7,083 bases of DNA from JARROD01 sp037384225. GTDB lineage: Bacteria > Pseudomonadota > Gammaproteobacteria > Pseudomonadales > Cellvibrionaceae. The notes beneath the pieces were generated by a model that was given only the letters and a program-made list of their open reading frames with translations, made no database searches and was not told where the DNA came from. The stretch spans positions 1 to 7,083 of the forward strand of contig JARROD010000336.1 in the NCBI GenBank assembly GCA_037384225.1, read 5' to 3'. Position 1 is the first letter of the stretch. Every line of letters starts with the position of its first letter. Shown here in pieces: positions 1 through 6,705 of this stretch. The position numbers were made by a program, and so were the translations under genes.

Positions 1-972
1 CTCCGTCGGGCGGCGGCCGACCGCGGCTGGTTAACCGTGTGTCATCACGGCAGTGCCGGTTACTGGTGGCTGGCGGGACTTTCCCACGGCCTGTGGCTGG
101 CCTATCTCGGCGCCGGCCTGCTCATGTTGCTACTGCTGTTAATGCTGCGGCAGTTCGATTTTATCTGGGCCACGACAATCCTCTCCGATGAGACTTTTAT
201 CAGCCTCACCCAAACGCTCGCCGCGCCGCTGCGGGCGCTGGGTGTGCCGGTACCTGGCCTGGAACAAATCCGCCTCAGCCGACTGGGAGTGCTGGCGGCT
301 GAGGCTACCGCCTCACAGGGTGAAACGCGGCGCCTCTGGGCCGCGTTCCTGCTCGGTGCTGTGACGCTCTACGGGGCACTTCCACGCCTGCTGTTGCTGT
401 CCCTGGCCAAGACGATGGAAACCTTGGACCGCCACCGTTACCGGCTGGACCTGGAGCAGCCTTATTATCTGCGACTACTCCACACCCTGATGCCGGGTTC
501 CGGAACCCCGTGGGTAGTCGACCCCGATCCAGGGCGGGCACCCGCGAAACCTCAACCCCGGGGCCAAAAAACGCAACCGCCCCCCGCTGGTGCCTACTGG
601 GTCGGGGTGGAGCTGACCTCCGGCGACCACTGGCCGCCCAACGGTATCGCGGCCGGAGACAACCTGGGCCAGATTACCGGTTCCGATTCACTGCGCCAGG
701 CCATCCTCAGGTTAAGCAGCGACCCCGGTCGCGAGCGAGTCGCGGCAGTCAATGTCGGCAGACTCCCGGACCGGGGAGTAAAACGTACACTGTCTCAGCT
801 CTACGCGAGCGCAGCGCCGGAAAAACGCTGGCTGGCTGTACTCTGCCCGGCGGCAGGCAGCGATGAGACCTTTGCACAGCGGCTCCAGGACTGGCGCTCA
901 GTCGCCGCTGACTGCGACATTCCCAGCCCTCACCTGACTGTGATACAAGATGATAGCCTCCCCCCTCTCTGA
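1..972 (+). CDS. DUF2868 family inner-membrane protein, 5'-truncated by window edge
   Basis: The frame is open from base 1 to the TGA at 970-972, so the visible 323 residues are the C-terminal part and the true start lies outside the window. Two hydrophobic regions are visible (residue numbers count from base 1): about 31-49, a nearly pure Leu/Met/Gly/Ala stretch, and about 112-136, with an internal Pro-Arg. After the second comes a soluble tail of about 185 residues. It begins with a proline-rich linker (around 175-195, with PQPRGQ and QPPPAG) followed by an alternating hydrophobic fold containing YWVGVEL. This arrangement and the GTPase gene directly behind it match DUF2868 proteins, usually about 450 residues, so roughly the first third is missing. 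The molecular function of the family is unknown to me. The 23-nt overlap with the GTPase gene suggests translational coupling and a shared complex at the inner membrane. I am fairly sure of the family and unsure of any role. Confidence 0.8.
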   Translation, partial: LRRAAADRGWLTVCHHGSAGYWWLAGLSHGLWLAYLGAGLLMLLLLLMLRQFDFIWATTILSDETFISLTQTLAAPLRALGVPVPGLEQIRLSRLGVLAAEATASQGETRRLWAAFLLGAVTLYGALPRLLLLSLAKTMETLDRHRYRLDLEQPYYLRLLHTLMPGSGTPWVVDPDPGRAPAKPQPRGQKTQPPPAGAYWVGVELTSGDHWPPNGIAAGDNLGQITGSDSLRQAILRLSSDPGRERVAAVNVGRLPDRGVKRTLSQLYASAAPEKRWLAVLCPAAGSDETFAQRLQDWRSVAADCDIPSPHLTVIQDDSLPPL

Positions 973-2359
973 AGCCACAACCGGGGTCGCCGCACCGGTA
1001 TCACTCACCATTGTCGGTCACACAAATACCGGCAAAACCTCGCTGATCAGAACCCTGCTGCGCAACGCCCGGTTCGGCACCGTGAAAAATGCCGCCGGCA
1101 CCACCCGCCATGTGGAGTCCGCAACTGTACTGGTGAAAAACCGCCCTGTTATGCGCCTCATCGATACCCCCGGCCTGGAAGACTCCACCGCGCTGTTAGA
1201 ACTCCTGCAAAGCTGGCGGTCGCAGCCTCCGGAAACAGCGCTCGGCGGTCACGAACGCCTACAGAAGCTGTTGCGCGACAGTGGCAGCTATCCGGAATTC
1301 GAGCAGGAAATCAAGGTAATCCGGCAGGCGCTGCACAGCGATGTCCTGCTGTATGTCGTCGATGTGCGCGAGCCAGTGTTGGGCAAATACCGCGATGAGA
1401 TAGGTATTCTGAGTATGGTGGCCCTCCCTATTATTCCGGTTTTCAATTTTATCGCCGCAAATACGCAACACCTCGAACACTGGCGCCAGGCCATGGCCGA
1501 GTACAACCTCCACACGCTGGTGGAATTCGACACCGTTGCCTTCGACTTCGAAGCCGAAAAGCGCCTCTACCAAAAGCTGCAGAGCGTGCTCGAGCCGCAC
1601 TACGTCATGATCCAGAGCCTTATCGATCAGCGCCGGCAACACTGGCTGGCGCTGCAACATGCCGCCGCCCGACAGGCGGCGGAGCTACTGGTCAAAATCG
1701 CCACTTTTCGCCGCAGTGTCACCAAAGGGGATCACCCCGAGGCGGTGCAGGCGGAACTGCGCGGCTGGGTGCGCGCGGCCGAACACGGTTGCCTGAAGAA
1801 AATAATGGAGATTTTCGAATTTTCCGCGGCCGAGATGGAATACCACCCACTGGCGGTAACCGACGGGCGCTGGAGCCGGGATCTGTTTGACCCTGAAATG
1901 CTGCGGGAGTACGGCCTGGACACCGGCGCGGCAGCGGCCAAAGGCGCACTGGTGGGAGCCGGCCTCGATTTGATGCTGGCCGGCCTCAGCCTCGGCGCCG
2001 CCAGCGCCGCTGGCGCCTTGATCGGCGCCACCTGGTCGACGGTCAGACGCTATGGCAGCGATATGCTGGCGAAAGCGGGGGGGCGCAACTGGCACTGCAT
2101 CGACGACGCTACCGTGACCCTGGTGCTGGTGCGACAGCTGCAACTAATGCGCGCATTACTGCACCGCGGTCATGCCGCGCAGAATAAGATTGCCTTCGAT
2201 AAAAAGCTGCCGGTGGATATTCCTGCGCAGTGGCCACAATGGCTGAAAAAAATGCGCAACCATCCGCAGTGGGCGCTCGCCGATGCTGAAGCTGACGACC
2301 GGGGTCGCGGCCGGTTTGTCACAGCGCTGGCGGAGTGGTTGCTGGCGATAGAGGTTTAA
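950..2359 (+). CDS. GTPase with DUF3482 C-terminal domain
   Basis: This 469-residue protein has an N-terminal small-GTPase-like domain. The P-loop is GHTNTGKTS (23-31), a G2-type region is AAGTTRHVE (48-56), and the G3 motif is DTPG (72-75). A beta strand, LLYVVDVREP (133-142), precedes the place where Era/TrmE-like GTPases carry NKxD. Here it reads PVFNFIAA (163-170), which lacks the Lys and Asp that recognise guanine. The C-terminal half is mostly helical and holds an Ala/Gly-rich hydrophobic stretch (327-361) resembling a membrane-inserting or glycine-zipper segment, as expected for DUF3482. ATG 950 is supported because an in-frame TGA lies at 941-943 and the P-loop starts only 22 residues later. 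No good Shine-Dalgarno is visible, consistent with translation coupled to the overlapping DUF2868 gene. The likely role is a nucleotide switch at the membrane together with that neighbour; this is inference. Confidence 0.85.
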   Translation: MIASPLSEATTGVAAPVSLTIVGHTNTGKTSLIRTLLRNARFGTVKNAAGTTRHVESATVLVKNRPVMRLIDTPGLEDSTALLELLQSWRSQPPETALGGHERLQKLLRDSGSYPEFEQEIKVIRQALHSDVLLYVVDVREPVLGKYRDEIGILSMVALPIIPVFNFIAANTQHLEHWRQAMAEYNLHTLVEFDTVAFDFEAEKRLYQKLQSVLEPHYVMIQSLIDQRRQHWLALQHAAARQAAELLVKIATFRRSVTKGDHPEAVQAELRGWVRAAEHGCLKKIMEIFEFSAAEMEYHPLAVTDGRWSRDLFDPEMLREYGLDTGAAAAKGALVGAGLDLMLAGLSLGAASAAGALIGATWSTVRRYGSDMLAKAGGRNWHCIDDATVTLVLVRQLQLMRALLHRGHAAQNKIAFDKKLPVDIPAQWPQWLKKMRNHPQWALADAEADDRGRGRFVTALAEWLLAIEV

Positions 2360-2371
2360 TGAATATTTTGC

Positions 2372-2399
2372 TTGGCTCGATATCCAGATAAGATAAAAT
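2372..2399 (+). promoter_or_regulatory. Candidate sigma-70 promoter for yceH
   Basis: TTGGCT (2372-2377, 4/6 to the -35 consensus) and TAAAAT (2394-2399, 5/6 to the -10 consensus) are separated by 16 bp, just after the GTPase stop codon. The spot is AT-rich compared with the flanking genes. It would start transcription near 2406 and give a leader of about 80 nt before yceH. The call rests on box matching only. Confidence 0.4.
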
Positions 2400-2404
2400 T
2401 TAGC

Positions 2405-2424
2405 ATCTCAGACGCCGTTGAGAT
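2405..2424. repeat. Inverted repeat in the yceH leader (possible operator or hairpin)
   Basis: ATCTCA (2405-2410) and TGAGAT (2419-2424) are perfect 6-bp inverted arms around an 8-nt loop, directly below the candidate -10 box. No T-run follows, so it does not look like an intrinsic terminator for the GTPase gene. It could be a repressor site at the transcription start or a small leader hairpin. A 6-bp repeat can also occur by chance. Confidence 0.35.
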
Positions 2425-2484
2425 AAATGGCGATTCCGATAATTGCCCCTGAGCGACCCGAAAAGCACAGGCACTAAACAGACT

Positions 2485-3156
2485 ATGACCGATATTATGG
2501 ACTTAACCCTGTACCAGACCCGTATCATCGGCGTTCTAATTGAAAAAGAAATAACCACACCCGACCAATATCCCTTGTCGCTTAACGCCCTGACCAATGG
2601 CTGTAATCAAAAAAGTAACCGCGAGCCCATCCTCAGTCTCGATGAGGCGACCACACAGGAAACTGTCGACGAATTGATCGATAAACGCCTGGTTACAGCC
2701 ACCTCGGGATTCGGCAGCCGGGTGACAAAGTACCAGCACCGGTTTTGCAATACCGAGTTCAGTGCGTTGAAATTCAACCCCCAGGAACTGGCCATCATTT
2801 GTGTACTGTTTCTGCGCGGTCCCCAGACACCCGGCGAACTGCGCACGCGCACCAGCCGCCTGTGTAAATTTGACGACATGCTGCAGGTGGAGTTGACCTT
2901 GCAGCAACTCATCAAGCACGGCAGTGGCCCCTTTGTCGTCAAACTGCCCCGCGAGCCCGGGCGGCGCGAATCCCGCTACGCCCATTTGTTCAGCGGCGAG
3001 GTTGAATTACAGCCGGCAGTTGCGGCGGAGGTTGTCGTCCCGGGCGACCCGCCGGTGTCAAACAGCGAGCGGTTGATGGCGGTGGAAAAACGCATGGACG
3101 AGATGCAGACCGAAATCGAAGAGCTGAAGGAAATCATTAACGAACTGCTGACCTGA
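2485..3156 (+). CDS. yceH: UPF0502 (DUF480) protein YceH, double winged-helix
   Basis: The 223-residue product is close in length to E. coli YceH (215) and collinear with it. The first winged helix holds TTPDQYPLSLNAL (24-36) and CNQKSNREP (40-48), followed by SGFGSRVTKYQHRF (74-87). The second holds LFLRGPQTPGELR (108-120) and REPGRRESRYAHLFSGEVE (156-174), which are hallmark segments of the family. The tail from about 190 is a charged, heptad-like helix (VEKRMDEMQTEIEELKEI), probably a coiled coil for oligomerisation. I chose ATG 2485; ATG 2497 is nearly as good, and neither has a strong Shine-Dalgarno. The TTG at 2443 would add 14 residues with no family counterpart. The biochemical role of YceH is not established; the fold suggests nucleic-acid binding. 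The gene appears to stand alone behind its own promoter and converges with the hydrolase gene. Confidence 0.93.
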   Translation: MTDIMDLTLYQTRIIGVLIEKEITTPDQYPLSLNALTNGCNQKSNREPILSLDEATTQETVDELIDKRLVTATSGFGSRVTKYQHRFCNTEFSALKFNPQELAIICVLFLRGPQTPGELRTRTSRLCKFDDMLQVELTLQQLIKHGSGPFVVKLPREPGRRESRYAHLFSGEVELQPAVAAEVVVPGDPPVSNSERLMAVEKRMDEMQTEIEELKEIINELLT

Positions 3157-3189
3157 GCGTGGACGAGAGGATGAACAGGGCAACAATTC

Positions 3190-4053
3190 CTAACGCGCTG
3201 TATCCTCAACCCGACCGGGAAAACCCAGCTTCCCTTCGAGACCGCTCAACACCTGTGGCCAAATCTGGTCCCAGCAACAGTCGTGGTCGAAGCCGTTGTA
3301 TATTTTATACCCGCCCTGATGAGTCAGTGCAAATTGTTCGGCAATAGCCGGTGGCACATTGTCGTCCTCCCGCCCCGCCAGGTGTAACTGCAGTATACCC
3401 GGGGGAATATTGGCGGATTTTTGCGGATTGAGGGAAAGATACAGCGGATCATATCGGTGGATAGCAGTCCATTGATCGATATCCAGGTTGGCGGCAATAG
3501 TCACCAGACCAATGACATGTTCCAGGCGATCCGCCAACAGCGCGGCGAGAGCGCCGCCGCCACTGTAACCGATCAGCACCAGATCCCGCGCACCCAGGCG
3601 CCGCTGCGCAGTGGTGATCGCCGCCGTCATACTGGCGACAACCGCTTTCGAGTAGCGGCCAAAGGTCCAGTCATCGGGACTGCACTCGCTGGCTTCCCAG
3701 CGCCGGAAATAACAGGGGCGCCCCAGATAGATTGCCGCCTGGCGGTCCAGCGACATCAACTCCAGAGCCAGTACCCGGTTCGGCGTCGGATCCGCGGCAA
3801 TCAATGTACCACCTGCCACCCAGGGCACGCCGTCGCCCTCAATGTATATATGCAGACGCTGAATCGAGTCTTTTTCCCGCGCCGGACGATTCCAAACCAG
3901 CAGATGACGAAACCCTTTACCCTGCACAGTCTCCGAGCGCATATCGTAATTGCGCACTTTGCGCTCGAGGCCGAAGCCGGCGTTAAAAGGCAAGCCCGTG
4001 CAGGACAGACAGGCCAATAAGCAATTGGGTTTTCGTCGAACAAACTTTAGCAT
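3190..4053 (-). CDS. Exported or lipoprotein-like alpha/beta hydrolase
   Basis: This 287-residue protein has the alpha/beta-hydrolase order: an oxyanion-region strand LHIYIEGDG (67-75), the nucleophile elbow GYSGGG (162-167, Ser164), the acid in GREDDNVPP (probably Asp230), and His257 in GFDHDCCW. Tyr-Leu-Gly-Arg-Pro-Cys (109-114) and the paired Cys next to the catalytic His are typical of a proteobacterial family of uncharacterised exported hydrolases. The N-terminus MLKFVRRKPN is basic and runs into CLLACLSCTG. This is a signal-like segment with possible lipobox cysteines at 15 (LLAC) or 18, although the hydrophobic core is short for a standard lipoprotein signal. ATG 4053 is chosen because the signal-like sequence starts there and AGAGGG lies upstream, though at a long 13-nt spacing. 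The frame stays open to 4209, but that extension runs through a tandem repeat and looks non-coding. It probably acts as a serine esterase or lipase-like enzyme in the envelope. Substrate unknown. Confidence 0.85.
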   Translation of the reverse strand: MLKFVRRKPNCLLACLSCTGLPFNAGFGLERKVRNYDMRSETVQGKGFRHLLVWNRPAREKDSIQRLHIYIEGDGVPWVAGGTLIAADPTPNRVLALELMSLDRQAAIYLGRPCYFRRWEASECSPDDWTFGRYSKAVVASMTAAITTAQRRLGARDLVLIGYSGGGALAALLADRLEHVIGLVTIAANLDIDQWTAIHRYDPLYLSLNPQKSANIPPGILQLHLAGREDDNVPPAIAEQFALTHQGGYKIYNGFDHDCCWDQIWPQVLSGLEGKLGFPGRVEDTAR

Positions 4054-4183
4054 ATTTACTCGCCAACCCTCTGAAAAACGTGAAACCGTAACTTCCCAAT
4101 AACCCGGGTGCGGCACAGTGTCAGGCGGACGAACGGCGGTAGCTGGCCCAGACTGTCGGAGGCATGGATGCCGACGCCGCCGA

Positions 4184-4212
4184 ACGCCCGCACGCCCGCA
4201 CGCCCGCACGCC
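4184..4212. repeat. 8-bp GC-rich tandem repeat, 3.6 copies
   Basis: The unit ACGCCCGC is repeated without error at 4184-4191, 4192-4199 and 4200-4207, followed by a partial ACGCC (4208-4212). It lies in the divergent intergenic region, 33 bp upstream of the TATAAT box of the DUF1631 gene. Short perfect tandem units of this kind are prone to slippage, so copy number may vary between strains. A unit of 8 bp is not a multiple of three, which argues against the array being coding. Confidence 0.8.
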
Positions 4213-4241
4213 TTTTGACGCCGCTGGGATTTCACCCTATT

Positions 4242-4250
4242 TGTTATAAT
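4242..4250 (+). promoter_or_regulatory. Extended -10 promoter for the DUF1631-PilZ genes
   Basis: TGTTATAAT holds a perfect TATAAT (4245-4250) preceded by the TGn extension (4242-4244). The position 17 bp upstream has no recognisable -35, and TTGACG (4215-4220) is 24 bp away, which is too far. Promoters with an extended -10 can work with a weak -35. Transcription would begin near 4257, giving a leader of about 62 nt. The same AT-rich patch read on the other strand gives TATAAC, a weak candidate for the divergent hydrolase gene. Confidence 0.5.
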
Positions 4251-4318
4251 TGTTCACATTGCCGGTGCCGCCAGTTGTTGGCCCACTCCGACCTGAACCA
4301 GGGAAAGCAGGATACACT

Positions 4319-6211
4319 ATGCTGCACATTAGCGCTGACGCCGACAAAATACTGCGGGGTGACGACAGTCAATTGCGCAATTTACTGGTTGCTGCGGCAA
4401 CCAGTGAGCCCAACCCCGGCGCTGGATTTGAAACCCTGGATTCCCTTCCGCAACTGCTGGGTCACCTCCAGGAAAGCGGACCTGACCTGGTGTCCGAGGC
4501 GGAGGAAGGCGGGCTGACAACGGTGCTCGAACAGTCCCTGCGAACCAAAAACATCAGCCTGGCAGCAGCCCTAAAAGTTCGCCTGACACTGGCCGATAAA
4601 GTGTTTGCTGGTATTTTTCACCCCGCGAACTTCAGCCGCCCCCTGGATACCATCATCGGCACACTGCGCCTGCCGTTTATTATTTCGGCCCTGACCGACG
4701 ACCGATTTTATAGTGATAGCGACAATCCCATGCGACGCCTGGCGGAAAGTGTCTTTACCCAGAGTATTACCTGGTACGGCGCCCCGGCAGGGAAAGTCAA
4801 CCGCACCTACCCGCAAAAGCTGCAACAGCTCCTCACCGCCGTCGCGGCGGTCGCCGGAGACGATACCGGCGAACTGGCACGGTTGCAGCGCGAATTTTGC
4901 GCCTCTGTCACCCGCGAGACTCAGCGCGCTGAAGCGACTGAAACCCGCATCAGCCAAAGCGAAATTGGCACGGCCAAAATCGCTGCCGCAGAAAAAAATG
5001 TTATCCAGCTTATTAACGACTCTCTTGCCGGTCACAGGTTGCCCCTCCAGGTGGCGACATTCATTCAAACCACCTGGAAAAATGAACTGCAATTTGTGCT
5101 GATCAATGACGGCCCAGAGGCAGACACCTGGACACGGTGGAAAACCATCCTCAAATCGCTCGCCTGGGTTTTCTCCGCACCAGGGGACATCGCGGACCAA
5201 CAATGCCTGTACACGGAAATTCCCCGCCTGCTTGACAGTATCGATACGACGTCAACACCCTACACCTGCCAAAACTCCGAGTATCAGGCCTTTATCGAGA
5301 TACTTGAAAGGTCATTGATACAGGTATTAAAAAATGACGAAGATGTTGAGTATACACAAGTCAAAGCACTGGATGTTCCGGGTGAGACACCAGAGATAAA
5401 AACCATGATCAGTCAATCCCTGGCGCAACAGGCTGATTCATTCGAAGTGGGCAGCTGGTTTTTATTCTCCATCGCCGACGACGATGACGCGGTAATACGC
5501 TGTAAATTCGCCGTTAAGATTCCCGCAACCGACCAGCTTCTATTCGTTAACCGAAACGGTCACAAAACGATGCTGAAAAGCGTCGATGAGTTTATCCTCT
5601 GTCTATCATCGCGCATTGCCAGACCGCTGTCGCTGGAGCCTCCTATTGCATTATCGTTGCAACAGTCGATTGATCATCTGGTAGACCGCCATCAGAGCAA
5701 TCTGCAACGCAGCCTGCAGGAACGGGACAGGCGCGCGCGCATTACCGCGCAACTCGAAATCAAAAAACAGGAAAGACAGGAAGCACTCGCCGAGATCAGG
5801 AAGGCGGCAGCGTCGAAGGCAAAACGCGAAGCCAAAGCGCTAGCGAGAGAAAAGGCTCTGCGCGAGTATCAACACCAGCGGGAATCACAGAGACGGCAAC
5901 AGCAGGCGCAGAGGGAGGCCGAGTGCAGGCGCGCCGATTTCGCCACCGCACTGGAGCAATTACAAATAGGCGCCTGGATGGAAATACCGGCCCCTTCCGG
6001 GATACTTACCCGCTGCAAACTCGCGGTAAACATTCGCTCATCGGGAAAATACATTTTTGTCGACCGACTGGGCATCAAGGTAGCGGAGTACTACCGCGAA
6101 AACCTGGTCGAACTGCTCGCCGCCAACTCAGCGAAAATCCTCAATCGTGGTGAAAAATTTGAAGACCAGTTGGCCAAAATCGTCAAGGGCCTGCGCCGGG
6201 ATGTAAAATGA
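4319..6211 (+). CDS. DUF1631 family protein with duplicated C-terminal module
   Basis: The product is 630 residues. The N-terminal and central part is helical with DUF1631-like features: a 'Leu-Pro-Phe-Ile ... Leu-Thr-Asp-Asp-Arg-Phe ... Asn-Pro-Met-Arg-Arg-Leu' run (about 121-142), and later LPLQVATFIQTTWKNEL (about 241-257) followed by a Trp-rich stretch. Two related modules follow. Module 1 (375-416) begins FEVGSW and contains RCKFAVKIP and LLFVNRNG. Module 2 (about 548-587) begins LQIGAW and contains RCKLAVNI and YIFVDRLG. Between them lies a long, highly charged, Arg/Lys/Gln/Glu/Ala-rich helix (about 448-541), probably a coiled coil. ATG 4319 is preceded by AGGA (4309-4312) at 6 nt. A TTG at 4250 in the same frame lies inside the -10 box and is rejected. 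DUF1631 members are often longer, around 700-800 residues, and have no assigned biochemical function that I know of. The PilZ gene 24 nt downstream suggests a link to c-di-GMP. Confidence 0.8.
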   Translation: MLHISADADKILRGDDSQLRNLLVAAATSEPNPGAGFETLDSLPQLLGHLQESGPDLVSEAEEGGLTTVLEQSLRTKNISLAAALKVRLTLADKVFAGIFHPANFSRPLDTIIGTLRLPFIISALTDDRFYSDSDNPMRRLAESVFTQSITWYGAPAGKVNRTYPQKLQQLLTAVAAVAGDDTGELARLQREFCASVTRETQRAEATETRISQSEIGTAKIAAAEKNVIQLINDSLAGHRLPLQVATFIQTTWKNELQFVLINDGPEADTWTRWKTILKSLAWVFSAPGDIADQQCLYTEIPRLLDSIDTTSTPYTCQNSEYQAFIEILERSLIQVLKNDEDVEYTQVKALDVPGETPEIKTMISQSLAQQADSFEVGSWFLFSIADDDDAVIRCKFAVKIPATDQLLFVNRNGHKTMLKSVDEFILCLSSRIARPLSLEPPIALSLQQSIDHLVDRHQSNLQRSLQERDRRARITAQLEIKKQERQEALAEIRKAAASKAKREAKALAREKALREYQHQRESQRRQQQAQREAECRRADFATALEQLQIGAWMEIPAPSGILTRCKLAVNIRSSGKYIFVDRLGIKVAEYYRENLVELLAANSAKILNRGEKFEDQLAKIVKGLRRDVK

Positions 6212-6235
6212 ACAGGACAACGGGGGTTGGAAAAC

Positions 6236-6595
6236 ATGACGAATTCGTCCGATAAACGCCGGGAATACCGCCTCCACGCCCGGGAGGTGGTTTTTATCGA
6301 AGCCGCCAGTGGCGATGAGGATAAATCCAGCTGCATCATTGTCAGCAACAGTCTGGATATATCCGCCAACGGCTTGCGTATCACCAGCAATGAATGCCTG
6401 CCTGTCGGCAGCATTCACTCCATCTGCGTACAATTGGATAACCCAAACTGCCGGCTCCAACTTGTCATCGAAGTAAAGTGGTACCAGAAGCTCGAAACAA
6501 CCAGTGAATATTTAATCGGGATGGAGCTGTTTGAATCAGAGGGAACGGATATACAAATATGGAAAGAGATCATTGCTGAACGGTGCTATTGTTAG
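6236..6595 (+). CDS. Stand-alone PilZ domain protein (c-di-GMP receptor)
   Basis: The 119-residue product is one PilZ domain. It has the RxxxR motif (RREYR, 8-12) and, 28 residues later, the DxSxxG motif (DISANG, 41-46), the two signatures that bind cyclic di-GMP in this family. The rest shows the expected alternating beta strands, including LQLVIEVKWY and EYLIGMELF, and a C-terminal helix with IQIWKEII. With both motifs intact, binding is likely. The output partner is not shown. ATG 6236 has a G-run (6222-6226) 9 nt upstream; TTG 6227, three codons earlier, is the alternative. The 24-nt gap to the DUF1631 gene implies co-transcription, making that protein the best candidate partner. No terminator is obvious after the TAG. 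Confidence 0.92.
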   Translation: MTNSSDKRREYRLHAREVVFIEAASGDEDKSSCIIVSNSLDISANGLRITSNECLPVGSIHSICVQLDNPNCRLQLVIEVKWYQKLETTSEYLIGMELFESEGTDIQIWKEIIAERCYC

Positions 6596-6637
6596 GAACA
6601 AATGAATCACAGTCGACTTGCCGCTCCGGGTTGCGGT

Positions 6638-6670
6638 GACAAACGTTAACAAAAAGCGAAATTCGTTGTC
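6638..6670. repeat. Imperfect inverted repeat overlapping a -35 box
   Basis: GACAAACG (6638-6645) and CGTTGTC (6664-6670) pair with one bulged A. A second small palindrome, CGAAATTCG (6657-6665), lies inside. The right arm overlaps the candidate -35 TTGTCA, so this could be an operator. It is not followed by a T-run and is not a convincing terminator for the PilZ gene. Confidence 0.25.
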
Positions 6671-6694
6671 ATAGCAAAAGCCCTCTGTTATACC
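6666..6694 (+). promoter_or_regulatory. Candidate sigma-70 promoter upstream of the DUF3014-like gene
   Basis: TTGTCA (6666-6671, 5/6) and TATACC (6689-6694, 4/6) are 17 bp apart, and TG at 6686-6687 gives an extended -10. Transcription would start near 6701, about 70 nt before the start codon at 6770. It would make the last gene independent of the DUF1631-PilZ transcript. Confidence 0.5.
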
Positions 6695-6705
6695 AGGATA
6701 GGGTA

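Larger units (their letters stand above)
4054..4318. other. Divergent intergenic region between hydrolase and DUF1631 genes
   Basis: This 265-nt spacer separates two genes read outward. It holds the ACGCCCGC tandem repeat and the extended -10 box listed separately, and presumably the hydrolase promoter on the other strand, which I could not place with confidence. Open frames crossing it lack ribosome sites and recognisable protein content. I see no RNA gene or terminator in it. Confidence 0.6.

Noticed and set aside
37..972. GTG at 37 as the start of the DUF2868 gene
   Set aside because: The frame is open to base 1, and starting at 37 would cut into the membrane protein, which is short of its family length. 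The gene is better read as truncated by the window edge.
1259..2143. Several minus-strand open frames inside the GTPase gene
   Set aside because: They are shadows of a high-GC coding gene with clear GTPase motifs, and none shows a domain or start signal.
2443..2484. TTG 2443 as start of yceH
   Set aside because: The added 14 residues have no counterpart in E. coli YceH, and no ribosome site precedes the TTG.
3421..4020. 199-codon plus-strand open frame
   Set aside because: It lies wholly antisense to the hydrolase gene, which has a complete catalytic triad. Its translation shows no recognisable domain and no ribosome site.
4054..4209. N-terminal extension of the hydrolase up to 4209
   Set aside because: The extra 52 residues are low-complexity Arg/Pro-rich sequence read through the tandem repeat, and they would bury the signal-like N-terminus.
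4215..4250. TTGACG paired with TATAAT as a standard promoter
   Set aside because: The spacer is 24 bp, well outside the usual 16-18 bp. Only the extended -10 is kept.
4250..4318. TTG 4250 as start of the DUF1631 gene
   Set aside because: It overlaps the TATAAT box, and ATG 4319 has a properly spaced AGGA.
6622..6635. Possible terminator hairpin after the PilZ gene
   Set aside because: The CCGC/GCGG stem is only 4-5 bp and no T-run follows.
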